64,000 bases of DNA. It comes from DATAXI01 sp963756185. Its GTDB lineage: Bacteria > Verrucomicrobiota > Verrucomicrobiia > Chthoniobacterales > Chthoniobacteraceae. Location of the stretch: NCBI GenBank assembly GCA_963756185.1, contig CAVWMS010000005.1:1-64000 (forward strand). Direction: 5' to 3'. Below are positions 9,091-17,969 of this stretch, piece after piece. A program made the position numbers and the translations under genes. Numbering within the stretch: the stretch's first letter is position 1; the number at the start of each line of letters is the position of its first letter. Below the pieces are notes generated by a model. That model was not told the origin of the DNA. It made no database searches and saw nothing but the letters and a program-made list of their open reading frames with translations.

Positions 9091-10191
9091 TTATCTCAGC
9101 TTGAGCGTCGCGAGGCCGAGCGCGGCGAACATAATGGAAAGGATCCAGAAACGGACGATGACGGTATTTTCCTTCCAGCCTTTGAGCTCAAAATGGTGAT
9201 GGATGGGCGACATGGCAAAGATGCGCTTGCCGGTGAGCTTGAAGCTCATCACCTGGAGGATGACCGACATCGCCTCCATGACAAACACGCCGCCAACCAC
9301 CAGTAACAGCAGTTCCTGCTTGCAACAGATGGCCACCACACCCAGCACGCCGCCAATGGCCAGCGAGCCGGTGTCACCCATGAAGACGCGCGCTGGATGG
9401 CAGTTGAACCATAGGAACCCAAGGCCCGCGCCCGCCAGCGCCATGCAAACCACGGTAAGTTCACCCGTAAATGGATAAAACGGTATCTGGAGATAGGAGG
9501 AAAATTTCACGTTGCCGGCCACATAGGCCAGCACGGCAAACGCGAGCGCCACCGTGACGGTGCAACCCGTCGCCAGTCCGTCGAGGCCGTCGGTAAGATT
9601 CACCGCATTCGACGTGCCGACCACCACGAGCGCAAAGAAGAAGTAAGTTGCCCAGCCGAGATTGAAGATCAGCGGCTCCTTGAAGAACGGGACATAGAGA
9701 GCGCGCGCCTGGATTTCCGAGGCGGGATCGAGAAGGAAGAACGCCGTAACCACGCCGGCGAGGACCAGTTGCGCCACCATCTTCACGCGGGCGTGGATGC
9801 CGTCGGACTTCTTCCTGGTTACCTTGAGATAGTCATCCACGAATCCAAGGATGCCAAGATAGACGATGGCAAACAGCGCAAGCCAGATCGCGCGATTGGT
9901 CAGCCGCGCCCAAAGGAGCGTCGATACAATCACGGAGCCGAGCAGCAGCACGCCCCCCATGGTCGGCGTCCCCGCCTTGCCGCCGTGCAATTCCGCCAGT
10001 TCGCGCACCTGCTCCTTGGTGCGAATCGGCTGGCCCACCTTCAGACTGATAAGTCGCCGGATAACCCAGTTGCCGAACATCAGCGAGAGGAGGAACGAAG
10101 TTACCGCCGCCGCGATGGCGCGGAACGTGATGTAATAAAAGACATTCAACGCCGAGAACTGGTTCCGCCAATGGTAAAGAAAGTACATCAT
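9091..10191 (-). CDS. mraY: Phospho-MurNAc-pentapeptide transferase MraY
   Basis: Transfers phospho-MurNAc-pentapeptide to undecaprenyl phosphate to make lipid I in the inner membrane. The 366-residue protein has about ten hydrophobic helices and the family motifs HGGKAGTPTMGG, VNLTDGLDGLATGC with the catalytic Asp pair, HPARVFMGDTGSLAIGG and PIHHHFELKGW. The first of two adjacent ATG codons at 10191 overlaps the murF stop (ATGA), which fixes the start. A much longer open frame upstream lies inside murF and is a shadow. Confidence 0.96.
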   Translation of the reverse strand: MMYFLYHWRNQFSALNVFYYITFRAIAAAVTSFLLSLMFGNWVIRRLISLKVGQPIRTKEQVRELAELHGGKAGTPTMGGVLLLGSVIVSTLLWARLTNRAIWLALFAIVYLGILGFVDDYLKVTRKKSDGIHARVKMVAQLVLAGVVTAFFLLDPASEIQARALYVPFFKEPLIFNLGWATYFFFALVVVGTSNAVNLTDGLDGLATGCTVTVALAFAVLAYVAGNVKFSSYLQIPFYPFTGELTVVCMALAGAGLGFLWFNCHPARVFMGDTGSLAIGGVLGVVAICCKQELLLLVVGGVFVMEAMSVILQVMSFKLTGKRIFAMSPIHHHFELKGWKENTVIVRFWILSIMFAALGLATLKLR

Positions 10192-11549
10192 GACCGGGCC
10201 AGCTCCTCGACTATGGTTTCCATCCTGACGCTCCGGCTGCCCTTGATGAGCACTGTGTCGCCGTTGCGCGCGAGGCTGCGCAGGATGGCCGCCGCCTCGG
10301 AAGTGGTATTCGCGGTCAGGACGTATTTCACGCCTTGCTCGCGCGCCGCCGCGGCGATGATCGACGCGATCCCTCCGACCGTGATGACGCAATCGATTTT
10401 CTCACGCCCCGCGGCCTCGCCGGCGCTCCGGTGCCCGCGCTCGGTCTCGGCGCCCAGTTCGTTCATCTGCCCCAGCACGGCGATGCGCCGGCCCGGCATC
10501 CGGCCCAGCGTCTCGATCGCCGCGATCATCGAGTCCGGGTTCGCATTGTAAGAGTCATCCAGGATGAAAATACCCCGGACCATTTTCCGTTCGAGCCTCC
10601 CCTTGGTGAGCTTGGCGCCGCGCAACGCCTCGAGGCATTCCCCGAGCGGCACGCCGTACTCGATGCCCGCGGCGGCGGCCAGCATCGCGTTTTGCACCAT
10701 GTGGCGGCCCGGCATCGCCAGATAGCCCGCGGCCGATTCGCCCCGCGCGTGCGCGGTAAAGCGCGTCCCCTCGCCATCCTCCGCCAGGTCGCTCGCGTAC
10801 ACGTCGCCGTGATTCAATCCGGCCCGAACCACCTTCGCCTTCGTGCGCGCGGCGATGGAATCGGTAAATGCGTCGTCCACCGGCAGCACCACGAAACCCG
10901 CCGCGCCGATCGCCTCCGCCAGCATCCCCTTCTCCTTCGCGATCGCCTCCTGGCTTCCCATATATTCAATGTGCGCCATGCCGATGTTGGTAATGATGCC
11001 CGCGTCCGGTTTTGCGATCCGCGCCAGCGGCTCGATTTCTCCCGGATGATTCATCCCGATCTCGAATACCCCGAACCGGTCCTTCCGCGACGCGCGCAGG
11101 ATGGTCAGCGGCAGGCCGATGTGATTGTTGAGGTTTCCCTCGGTCTTCGTGACGCTTCCGCGCCGCCCCAGGATGGCCGCGGTGAAATCCTTGGTCGACG
11201 TCTTGCCGTTGCTTCCCGTGACATTGATCACCTTTGCCGGCAGCAAGTCGCGATAAGCCGCCGCGAGCCGCTGCAAGGCGCGCAGCGTGTCCGGAACATG
11301 GATCACCGGAAAATCCGCCGGCAAATTCTCGTCAATCTCCTCGACCAACGCTCCCGCGGCGCCGGATTCCGCCGCCGTGCGGGTAAAATGATGCCCGTCG
11401 AATCTCTCCCCGCGCAGTGCCACGAACAGCGAGCCGGGTTTCAGCGCGCGCGAATCCGTCGAGACGGTTTCGATTTCCACCGCGGCATTGCCGCGGGAAA
11501 CCAAACCGCCCGCCCAGTTTGCGATGACCTTGATGCTCACCGGATCCAC
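10188..11549 (-). CDS. murF: UDP-MurNAc-tripeptide--D-alanyl-D-alanine ligase
   Basis: Joins D-Ala-D-Ala (from Ddl) to the UDP-MurNAc tripeptide. The 453 residues include the substrate loop STDSRALKPGSLFVALRGER, the ATP loop NVTGSNGKTSTKDFTAAIL, FEIGMNHPGEIEPLA and the C-terminal motif LDDSYNANPDSMIAAIE. The start codon is a GTG (reading MDPVSIKVIANWAGG). A small open frame of unknown status lies between its start and murE and overlaps its first codons. Confidence 0.95.
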   Translation of the reverse strand: MDPVSIKVIANWAGGLVSRGNAAVEIETVSTDSRALKPGSLFVALRGERFDGHHFTRTAAESGAAGALVEEIDENLPADFPVIHVPDTLRALQRLAAAYRDLLPAKVINVTGSNGKTSTKDFTAAILGRRGSVTKTEGNLNNHIGLPLTILRASRKDRFGVFEIGMNHPGEIEPLARIAKPDAGIITNIGMAHIEYMGSQEAIAKEKGMLAEAIGAAGFVVLPVDDAFTDSIAARTKAKVVRAGLNHGDVYASDLAEDGEGTRFTAHARGESAAGYLAMPGRHMVQNAMLAAAAGIEYGVPLGECLEALRGAKLTKGRLERKMVRGIFILDDSYNANPDSMIAAIETLGRMPGRRIAVLGQMNELGAETERGHRSAGEAAGREKIDCVITVGGIASIIAAAAREQGVKYVLTANTTSEAAAILRSLARNGDTVLIKGSRSVRMETIVEELARS

Positions 11550-11692
11550 GGAGTCGGAGAACGAAAGTTGACCGCGAAGATGCGCTCCGCCTGGTGGCGC
11601 CTGGCCACGCGCTCAGCTCGCGTGCTGAACTGCAGCGTGATACGCAGGCTGCGCATCGCCCGCCGGAACAGTCCCGGCGTCGCGCCTCCCAT
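11537..11692 (-). CDS. Small basic ORF between murE and murF
   Basis: A 51-residue open frame, MGGATPGLFRRAMRSLRITL at the start, very rich in Arg, ends by overlapping the first codons of murF. A second, 35-residue frame (MRNAIMIEENGRRDAG...) begins in an ATGA overlap with the murE stop. Neither resembles a family I know. The 167-base spacer is unusual in a cluster where most genes overlap, which is the main reason to list it. It may instead be untranslated spacer or the debris of a lost gene. Confidence 0.25.
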   Translation of the reverse strand: MGGATPGLFRRAMRSLRITLQFSTRAERVARRHQAERIFAVNFRSPTPWIR

Positions 11693-11716
11693 TCTCTTCG
11701 ATCATGATTGCATTTC

Positions 11717-13207
11717 TCATGTGCCTGTTTCCTTTTTGTAGCCCACTTCCATGGGCGTTGCTTCCACGGCCTGCGTGGCGACGTGAATGTCGTCAAACGG
11801 GACCGTATGATCCGCGAATTCCTGGTAAGTTTCGTGGCCCTTGCCCGCCAGCAGCACGATGTCGCGCGGCTCCGCCATGGCCACCGCCTTGAAGATCGCC
11901 TCGCGCCGGTCGGCCACCACCTCGTAATTGCTTCCGCGAAATCCCTTCTTGATCTCCTCGATGATCGCCTCCGGCTCTTCCTTGCGCGGATTGTCGGACG
12001 TGATGATTCCCCAATCGGCCAGTTGATCGACTGCCGCGCCCATCTTCGGCCGTTTCGCCTTGTCGCGATTCCCGCCGCAACCAAAGACCACGATCAGCCG
12101 GCGCGGCGAAAGTTCGCGCAGCGTCTTGATGACGTTGATCAGCGCGTCGTCGGTGTGGGCGTAATCGACGAAAACGCGAAACTGCCGCTTGATCGGCGCC
12201 GCTTCGAGCCGCCCCGGCACATGCGGCGCCTCGGCCAGCGCGACGACCGCGTCGCGCACGTCGATGCCGATGGCCGACGCCGCGGCAATCGCCGCCAGCG
12301 AGTTATAGACATTGAAGCGCCCTATCAGCGGCAGCCGCACCAGGAAGCTCTTGCCCCGCGCGTCGAGACGGTAGCAGGTGCCGGAGAAATCGGTCTTCAG
12401 GTCGCTCGCGCGAAAATCGACGCGCGCCCCGAGCCCGTAAGTCAATACGGGTACGTCGCACATATTCACCAGAAGCCCGCCGTAGCGGTCGTCGGCATTG
12501 ATGACGGCCGTCGCCTTTTTCTTCTGCCCGGCCAGCCCGGTGAAGAGAAGGCTCTTGGCCTCGAAATATTTTTCCATCGTCCCGTGGTAATCGAGATGGT
12601 CCTGCGTCAGGTTGGTGAACACGGCGCAGTCCCACTCGATGCATTTCACCCGGTCCTGCGCCAGTGCGTGCGAGGAGACCTCCATCGCCGCGGCCTTGCA
12701 CCCCGCGCTCCGCATTTGCGCCAGCATCTCGTGCACGTCCAGGCTCTCCGGCGTCGTGCGCGATGCCGGCAGGATGCGGTCGCCGATCTCATAACGCACC
12801 GTCCCCAGCAGCCCGCACCGCAGCATCTCCTTCTCGCAGATGTGCTTGATCAGAAAAGTCGTGGTCGTCTTCCCGTTTGTCCCCGTGACGCCAAACATCT
12901 TCAGCCGTTGCGCGGGGAATTGGTAAAACGCCGCGGACACCTCGGCCAGCGCCGCCCGCGCGTTCGGCACGCTGATGGCCGTGATCCGCGAATCCGCGGA
13001 CACCTCCTCGCCCAGCACCGCGATTGCCCCCGCGCCGATGGCCGGCTCGACGAATACACGCCCGTCCACCTTCTCCCCGCGCAACGCGGCGAAGAGCCCG
13101 CCCGGCTTCACCTTGCGCGAATCGTAGGCAATGTTCGTGATCTCCCGGTCGGTGGGACCACTGGCCACGGCGTTCGGAATATTTTGCAGCAGGTAGTTCA
13201 ATTGCAT
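11717..13207 (-). CDS. murE: UDP-MurNAc-tripeptide synthetase MurE (meso-DAP type)
   Basis: Adds the third amino acid of the stem peptide. The 496-residue product shows the N-terminal IAYDSRKVKPGGLFAALRGE, the ATP loop FGVTGTNGKTTTTFLIKHI, EVSSHALAQDRVK and the C-terminal specificity loop TSDNPRKEEPEAIIEEI. The DNPR signature is the one seen in enzymes that add meso-diaminopimelate, so the wall is inferred to be DAP-type and the cell Gram-negative. The start at 13207 (MQLNYLLQNIPN) lies one base after the ftsI stop; a longer frame upstream is inside ftsI. Confidence 0.95.
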   Translation of the reverse strand: MQLNYLLQNIPNAVASGPTDREITNIAYDSRKVKPGGLFAALRGEKVDGRVFVEPAIGAGAIAVLGEEVSADSRITAISVPNARAALAEVSAAFYQFPAQRLKMFGVTGTNGKTTTTFLIKHICEKEMLRCGLLGTVRYEIGDRILPASRTTPESLDVHEMLAQMRSAGCKAAAMEVSSHALAQDRVKCIEWDCAVFTNLTQDHLDYHGTMEKYFEAKSLLFTGLAGQKKKATAVINADDRYGGLLVNMCDVPVLTYGLGARVDFRASDLKTDFSGTCYRLDARGKSFLVRLPLIGRFNVYNSLAAIAAASAIGIDVRDAVVALAEAPHVPGRLEAAPIKRQFRVFVDYAHTDDALINVIKTLRELSPRRLIVVFGCGGNRDKAKRPKMGAAVDQLADWGIITSDNPRKEEPEAIIEEIKKGFRGSNYEVVADRREAIFKAVAMAEPRDIVLLAGKGHETYQEFADHTVPFDDIHVATQAVEATPMEVGYKKETGT

Positions 13208-13208
13208 C

Positions 13209-14979
13209 TCAATTTTGGTCGCGCTGGGTGATGACCTCGCCGCTCCCCGGCTCGACCGGCTGAGGCTCGAGGTCCATGTAGCGCGCCGTCTTCTCACCGA
13301 TGCGCGAAAATATCGGTCCCGCAACCATCCCGCCGTAATATTGTCCCGGCTTGGTCTGCGCCTCGTCGAGCATAATGAGGCAGGCGAACGCCGGATCGTC
13401 CGCGGGAAGGAACCCGCAAAAGCTCACGATATACTTTCCGTGCATGTAGCCGCCCGTGCGGGTCGATTTTCTCCGCCGTCCCGGTCTTGCCCGCGGCGAC
13501 GAAGCCGGACACCATCGCCAGCGGCGCGGTGCCCCGCGGGCTCACGACACCCTTGAGCGCCTCGGTCATTTCGCGCGCGGTGTCGGGCGCGATGACCTGG
13601 CGGACTTCAACCGGGGGAAAACTGGCGATGACCTCGCCCTTGCTGTCCCGGATTTCGTGCACGATTTGCGGCATCATCAGGTGGCCGCCGTTGGCAATCG
13701 CGCAAAGCGCCATCAAGGTCTGCAGCGGTGTCACGGCCACTTCCTGTCCCATTGGGATGCGGGTGATCGAAATCTTGCTCCAGCGATTTGGCGGATATAC
13801 GAGCCCGGGAATTTCTCCCGGCAGCGCAATGCCGGTGCGCTCGCCGAAACCGAAGCAGCGAATGTAGCCGTAGAAACGCTGCTCGCCCAGCCCCAGCGCC
13901 AGCTTCGCCGCCCCGATGTTGCTCGATTTGATGAGGACGTCATCGACCGATAGGTCGCCGTGCGGCTCGTCGTCGTGCAGGTAGCGCCCACCGTAATTGA
14001 ACGCGCCATTCTCGCAATAGATGATCGAGTCCGGCTGCACGATGTGCTCGTTGAGCGCCCCCGCCGCGGTCACCATCTTGAACGTCGAGCCCGGCTCCAT
14101 CTCGTCCGCGATCGCGCGGTTCTTCAGGTCCTCCTCATGCTGCCCAAGGTATTCGGCGCTCTCGGTGCGGATGTCGTTCGGATCGAAATTCGGGCGGTTG
14201 GCCATTGCCAGGATTTCCCCCGTCTTCGGCCTCATGATGATCGCGATGGCCTTCTTCGGATGAAACTCCGCGCACGCGGCGTCCAGCTCCGTCTCGACGA
14301 TGTTCTGCAGGTTCATGTCGATGGTCAGGCAGACGTTGTTGCCATCGTGCGGCTCGCGCTCCTCGCCCCGGTAGGCGACCAGCTCCTGGCCAAGCCGGTC
14401 CCGTTCGGTGTAGCGAAATCCATCGTAGCCCCGCAGGTATTGGTCCTCCTGCGCCTCGATGCCCTCGACTCCCTGGTGTTCGCCGTTCATGAATCCGATG
14501 ACGTGGCAGGCCATCGTTCCATTCGGATAAACACGGTCGGCGTCCTGCTCGAAAGTGATCCCGCGGATGGCATGCACCGAGAGCCGGTTCTCCAGCTCCA
14601 TCGCCGTGGCCTCCGGCACATCCTTTTTCAGCACGATGTAACGGCGGCCCGATGCCAGCTTTGCGCGCAAATCATTTTCATCCAGCTCCAGCGGCCCGGC
14701 CAGCAGGCCCGCCGCATCGTCCGGGCTGGTCACCAGCGACGCGTCGGCGATGACGTTGCGCACCGGGTCGTTGTCCGCCAGCGTCTGCCCGTTGATGTCT
14801 GTGATGAGCCCGCGCCGCGCGTAGATGATCTGCCTGTTGACATGCTTCTGCGCCGCGATCGCCGCGTATTCGTCGTGCATCGTCACCTGGAGATGAACCA
14901 GCCGCGCGGAGAACCCGGTGAAACAAAGCACCAGGGCAATACACGCGATCAACGCGCGAAACTTTGCCGAGCGGATCAT
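13209..14979 (-). CDS. ftsI: Penicillin-binding protein FtsI (PBP3), one frameshift
   Basis: The septal D,D-transpeptidase. It has an N-terminal membrane helix (about 9-28), a dimerisation domain (RRGLITDINGQTLADNDP) and the transpeptidase domain with the catalytic triad motifs EPGSTFKMV (SxxK), IKSSNIGA (SxN) and AAGKTGTAEKI (KTG). Just after the KTG, near 13453, one extra base in a GGGC run shifts the frame; removing it joins EKIDPHG to GYMHGKYIVSFCGFLPADDP and the normal end at 13209. Read literally, the protein would lose this C-terminal segment and continue out of frame. Because the gene is essential and otherwise intact, an error in the sequence is likely. The start overlaps the ftsL stop (ATGA). 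Confidence 0.9.
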
Positions 14980-15356
14980 TGTGCGGTGAGCCGGTTGGAA
15001 ACGGGCTGCAATTCGTCGCTCTCATCCGCCGCCGCCGTCGTGGCGCCCGCGGTTTTTGCATGCAGGCGCACGATGCACTCGTCGCGGATCGGCGTCAGTT
15101 GGATGAAGCCCTCGGCCAGCCGACGCTCGAGATAGCTTTGCGACGAAAGCCGGTCGATCTGTGCGCGCGCCGCTTCGTCCTCGGTTTCGAGCGTGGCCAG
15201 TTGCGCCTCGAGCGTCCGGATGTCGTTTCCGGTCGCCTGCATCTCGTTCTTAAAGTAGACATAGCTCAGCCCGGCGGCGCACAGGAAAAAGGCCGCGACA
15301 ACCCAGCGGAACAGCGCGGCCACGGGAACGATGTTCGAATGACGTCGGCGATTCAT
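14976..15356 (-). CDS. ftsL: FtsL-like small division protein
   Basis: A 126-residue bitopic protein in the ftsL position between rsmH and ftsI. After a short basic start (MNRRRHSNIVPV) comes a membrane helix at about 17-35 and a heptad-rich coiled coil (NDIRTLEAQLATLETEDEAA), the architecture by which FtsL pairs with FtsB and FtsQ. The C-terminal 20 residues are Ala/Thr-rich. FtsL is poorly conserved, so the name rests on position and shape. Both ends overlap neighbours as ATGA. Confidence 0.8.
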   Translation of the reverse strand: MNRRRHSNIVPVAALFRWVVAAFFLCAAGLSYVYFKNEMQATGNDIRTLEAQLATLETEDEAARAQIDRLSSQSYLERRLAEGFIQLTPIRDECIVRLHAKTAGATTAAADESDELQPVSNRLTAQ

Positions 15357-16300
15357 GAATCGATTCCAGGTTGAATTTTCTCGACGGCGCGCAGCTTGGC
15401 GCTGCGGGACCGCGGGTTGCGCTGCTGCTCGTCCGGGCTGGCGATGAGCGGCTTGCGCGTGAGCGCGCGAAAGATGCAATCGGGGTTCGGTCGCGGCGCG
15501 GGCCATTCGGGCCGGTCCAGCTCCGCCGTCGAGCGCAGCTTGAAAAATTCCTTCACGATCCGGTCCTCGATGGAATGAAACGTGATCACCGCCATGCGCC
15601 CGCCGCTGCGCAGACGCGCCGCCGCCTGCCCCAGCACGCTCTCGAGCGCCTCCATTTCCCGGTTCGCCGCGATCCGCAGCGCCTGGAAAATCCGCGTCGC
15701 CGGATGGATCCGCCCGCGCCTCGGCACCACGCTCTCGACCGCCTCCGCCAGTTGGACGGTCGTTTCAAATGGATGCTCCGCCCGCATGCTGACGATCCGC
15801 GCCGCGATGCGCAGCGCGTTCGGCTCCTCGCCGTACTGCTGGAAAATCCGCGTCAGTTCGCTCGTGGTCGCCGTGTTCACGATATCCGCCGCGGAAACCG
15901 GCGCCTCCGGGTCCATGCGCATATCCAGCCTCCCCTCGCGCTGAAACGAGAACCCCCGCGACGCGGTGTCCAGTTGCCACGAGGAAACCCCCAGGTCCAG
16001 CAGCACGCCGTCCACTTCGCCCACGTGCAGTTCATCCAGCACCGCCCCCAACTGCGAGAAGTTCGCCCGCACCGGATGGAATTGATCCCCAAACCGGTGC
16101 AGGCGTTTCTCCTTGGCGTAAGCGATGGCGTCCGGATCCTGGTCCAGCCCGATCAACTGAACTCCGGCCTCGAGCAGCGCCGCGGCATGGCCGCCCCCGC
16201 CGAGTGTGCAGTCCACGAACGTCTGGCCCGGGCGCGGCGCGAGCAGTTCCACCACTTCCTTGAGCAGGACGGAGGTGTGGAATTCATTCTCGGGGCGCAT
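15353..16300 (-). CDS. rsmH: 16S rRNA (cytosine-1402-N4)-methyltransferase RsmH
   Basis: Methylates N4 of C1402 in 16S rRNA using SAM. Motifs are HTSVLLKEVVELL, FVDCTLGGGGHAAALLEAG (SAM loop), LIGLDQDPDAIAYA, LLDLGVSSWQLDTASRGFSF and MAVITFHSIEDRIVKEFF, and the C-terminal NPRSRSAKLRAVEK is also typical. The ATG at 16300 is preferred because GGAG stands upstream and the protein then begins MRPENEFHTSVLL; a further in-frame ATG at 16333 lacks a ribosome site. It follows mraZ by 57 bases. Confidence 0.95.
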   Translation of the reverse strand: MRPENEFHTSVLLKEVVELLAPRPGQTFVDCTLGGGGHAAALLEAGVQLIGLDQDPDAIAYAKEKRLHRFGDQFHPVRANFSQLGAVLDELHVGEVDGVLLDLGVSSWQLDTASRGFSFQREGRLDMRMDPEAPVSAADIVNTATTSELTRIFQQYGEEPNALRIAARIVSMRAEHPFETTVQLAEAVESVVPRRGRIHPATRIFQALRIAANREMEALESVLGQAAARLRSGGRMAVITFHSIEDRIVKEFFKLRSTAELDRPEWPAPRPNPDCIFRALTRKPLIASPDEQQRNPRSRSAKLRAVEKIQPGIDS

Positions 16301-16357
16301 GCGGCTCCAAAAGGCTGGTTCAACACAGATCATCTTGAAAATGGTTGGGCAGAGAGG

Positions 16358-16822
16358 TCATAGGCCGATGCTCTTGAGCAGCGTTTCGTAGCCGGACGCG
16401 GCCGTCTGCCGCTGTTTTTCCCACGCCTCGGGGCGCCAAATATCAAATTTTTCCCCGCTCCCGGTCAGCACCGCCTCCTTGACGATGCCGGAGAAATTGC
16501 AGAGGTCCTCCGGCAAAACCATCCGCCCCTGCGTGTCTATCGGGCAAAGCGTGGCGTTGGCAAAAAACTGGTCCTTGAAGGATTGGTGGGCTTCCAAGCT
16601 CGAGGCTTGCGGCCCGGCCTTTTGCGCCATAGCATCCAGCACCTCCAGCGGCATTGCCACCAGGCAGCCGCGGCTCAGGCTTTTTACAATGAAAACCTCC
16701 TCCAGCCTTCCCTCCGGACGCCATTTCGAGGGGATGGTGAGCCTTTTTTTCTGGTCCAGCAGGAAACGGAATTCACCTGAGAAAACCAGAGCCTTCCCGG
16801 CGGTATCAGGTGAATTTGGCAT
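16358..16822 (-). CDS. mraZ: MraZ, transcriptional regulator of the dcw cluster
   Basis: A 154-residue protein with two SpoVT/AbrB-like halves: GEFRFLLDQKKRLTIPSKW at about 15-33 and CPIDTQGRMVLPEDLCNFSG at about 93-112. In E. coli MraZ forms a ring that binds direct TGGG repeats in front of its own gene and represses the cluster. It is the first gene of the dcw unit here, and matching boxes stand just upstream. An odd feature is the N-terminal extension MPNSPDTAGKALVF before the first domain. Confidence 0.93.
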   Translation of the reverse strand: MPNSPDTAGKALVFSGEFRFLLDQKKRLTIPSKWRPEGRLEEVFIVKSLSRGCLVAMPLEVLDAMAQKAGPQASSLEAHQSFKDQFFANATLCPIDTQGRMVLPEDLCNFSGIVKEAVLTGSGEKFDIWRPEAWEKQRQTAASGYETLLKSIGL

Positions 16823-16841
16823 ATTGTCTTTGGGAGGGCGA

Positions 16842-16875
16842 TCCCTTTTACTCCATTAATCCCCATCCTGACCCA
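16842..16875 (-). promoter_or_regulatory. Putative MraZ operator: four boxes at 10-base spacing
   Basis: Read on the minus strand, TGGG, TGGG, TGGA and GGGA occur at exact 10-base steps with 6-base spacers (TCAGGA, GATTAA, GTAAAA), ending 19 bases before the mraZ start. This is the layout of the E. coli MraZ target, direct TGGG boxes one helical turn apart. It predicts autoregulation of the cluster. Confidence 0.7.
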
Positions 16876-16894
16876 CAATAAGGGAAATCGTCAA
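16866..16894 (-). promoter_or_regulatory. Weak sigma-70-like promoter candidate for the dcw cluster
   Basis: On the minus strand TTGACG (16894-16889) is followed after 17-18 bases by TCAGGA or CAGGAT. The -35 is good and the -10 is poor. It overlaps the first MraZ box, as expected for a repressed promoter, but no start site can be fixed from sequence alone. Confidence 0.3.
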
Positions 16895-17144
16895 GGGTTA
16901 TTCTGCCCTTTCGCCCCCTTTTGACCCACCCCTCCCCACTCCCGGGGACCGAAGCCTCGCAATCCTCAGCGCCCCAGAACCCGGATTAGACCCGCCAAAA
17001 TGGCCAAAAAACGGTCCAAACGGGCCGTAATTTCAGGGTGCGGCAACAGCAAACAGCGCAAGACGCCCCCCTGGCTCAGGCCCAACCGCCAGGGCGCCCG
17101 CCGCGCGAAATCCGGAGCCGGGCCCGCTCCCGATCCCGAGCGCG
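16895..17144. other. Gene-free stretch upstream of the dcw cluster
   Basis: This gap lies between the dcw promoter region and the 3' end of the DUF899 gene. It holds G-rich runs on the minus strand (GTGGGGAGGGGTGGG near 16932-16946, possibly further weak MraZ boxes). An open frame runs through it on the plus strand but looks like a shadow of GC-rich DNA. I see no RNA gene. Confidence 0.5.
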
Positions 17145-17891
17145 TCAGTCGCCGTACTTGTCGTGATAGCGAACCCAATCCTGGGGACTGTTCGGATTTT
17201 CGTCGCGCCCCCTGGCCGTCAGGTCCAGGTAATTATACGCGGCGTTCAGGAGATCGACCCCGCGCGAGAAAGTCGAGTATGTGTGATAAATCGCGTCGCC
17301 ATCCTTGTAAAAGGCGCTGATGCCGACAAGTTCGTCGACCCCGGGATTTTGGAACTTATAGTTATAGAACGCCTTCTTCTCTTTCAGTTGCTCGGGAGTG
17401 AACGAAACGTCGAAGTCAAAATTGAATTCGCCGCCGTATGACGACAGCCAGTTGAAAATCCATCCCATCCGTTTCTTGAATGGCTTCAGCTCCTTCCACG
17501 GCGCGCGCGAGATTGCGACCATATTGGTATCCCGCTGCCGCAAATGAACGTTGAGCCCGTTGAACGTATCGGCCCAGAAGGAACAATGCGCGCAACCTTC
17601 GCCCCAGTCGGGGCCAAACATAAAGTGATAGACGATCAACTGGCTTTTGCCGTCGAACAATTCCGCCAGCGTCTTGCGCCCGTCGGGTCCCTCGAAGAGA
17701 TACTCCTTTTCGATCCGCACCCAGGGCAGGTCCCGCCTCTGCTCGCTTAGCTGGTCGCGCAGTTTGTTGAATTTCTTTTCCTTCTCGAGCAACGCCTTGC
17801 GGGCGGTGATCCATTCTTTCCGGGATACCACCGGATGCTTCTTTATTCCCTTGCGTGTCTTGAGTTTGGCAGTCGCGGTTTTTGTTGACAT
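17145..17891 (-). CDS. DUF899 family thioredoxin-like protein
   Basis: A 248-residue protein of the DUF899 group, predicted to have a thioredoxin fold. Recognisable parts are the N-terminal VVSRKEWITARKALLEKEK, RRDLPWVRIEKEYLFEGPDG, and IVYHFMFGPDWGEGCAHCSF, where CAHC takes the place of the CxxC site. The C-terminal YHTYSTFSRGVDLLNAAYNY is also usual for the group. There is no signal peptide. The biochemical role is unknown. It stands alone between the ABC exporter and the dcw promoter. Confidence 0.85.
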   Translation of the reverse strand: MSTKTATAKLKTRKGIKKHPVVSRKEWITARKALLEKEKKFNKLRDQLSEQRRDLPWVRIEKEYLFEGPDGRKTLAELFDGKSQLIVYHFMFGPDWGEGCAHCSFWADTFNGLNVHLRQRDTNMVAISRAPWKELKPFKKRMGWIFNWLSSYGGEFNFDFDVSFTPEQLKEKKAFYNYKFQNPGVDELVGISAFYKDGDAIYHTYSTFSRGVDLLNAAYNYLDLTARGRDENPNSPQDWVRYHDKYGD

Positions 17892-17969
17892 GTTTGTTCG
17901 GGGTTGTTGTCTGGTTAGAAGTCAAACCCGTGCGGCTGGCAAATCGAGGACAAAATCGACTGGCGCCGG

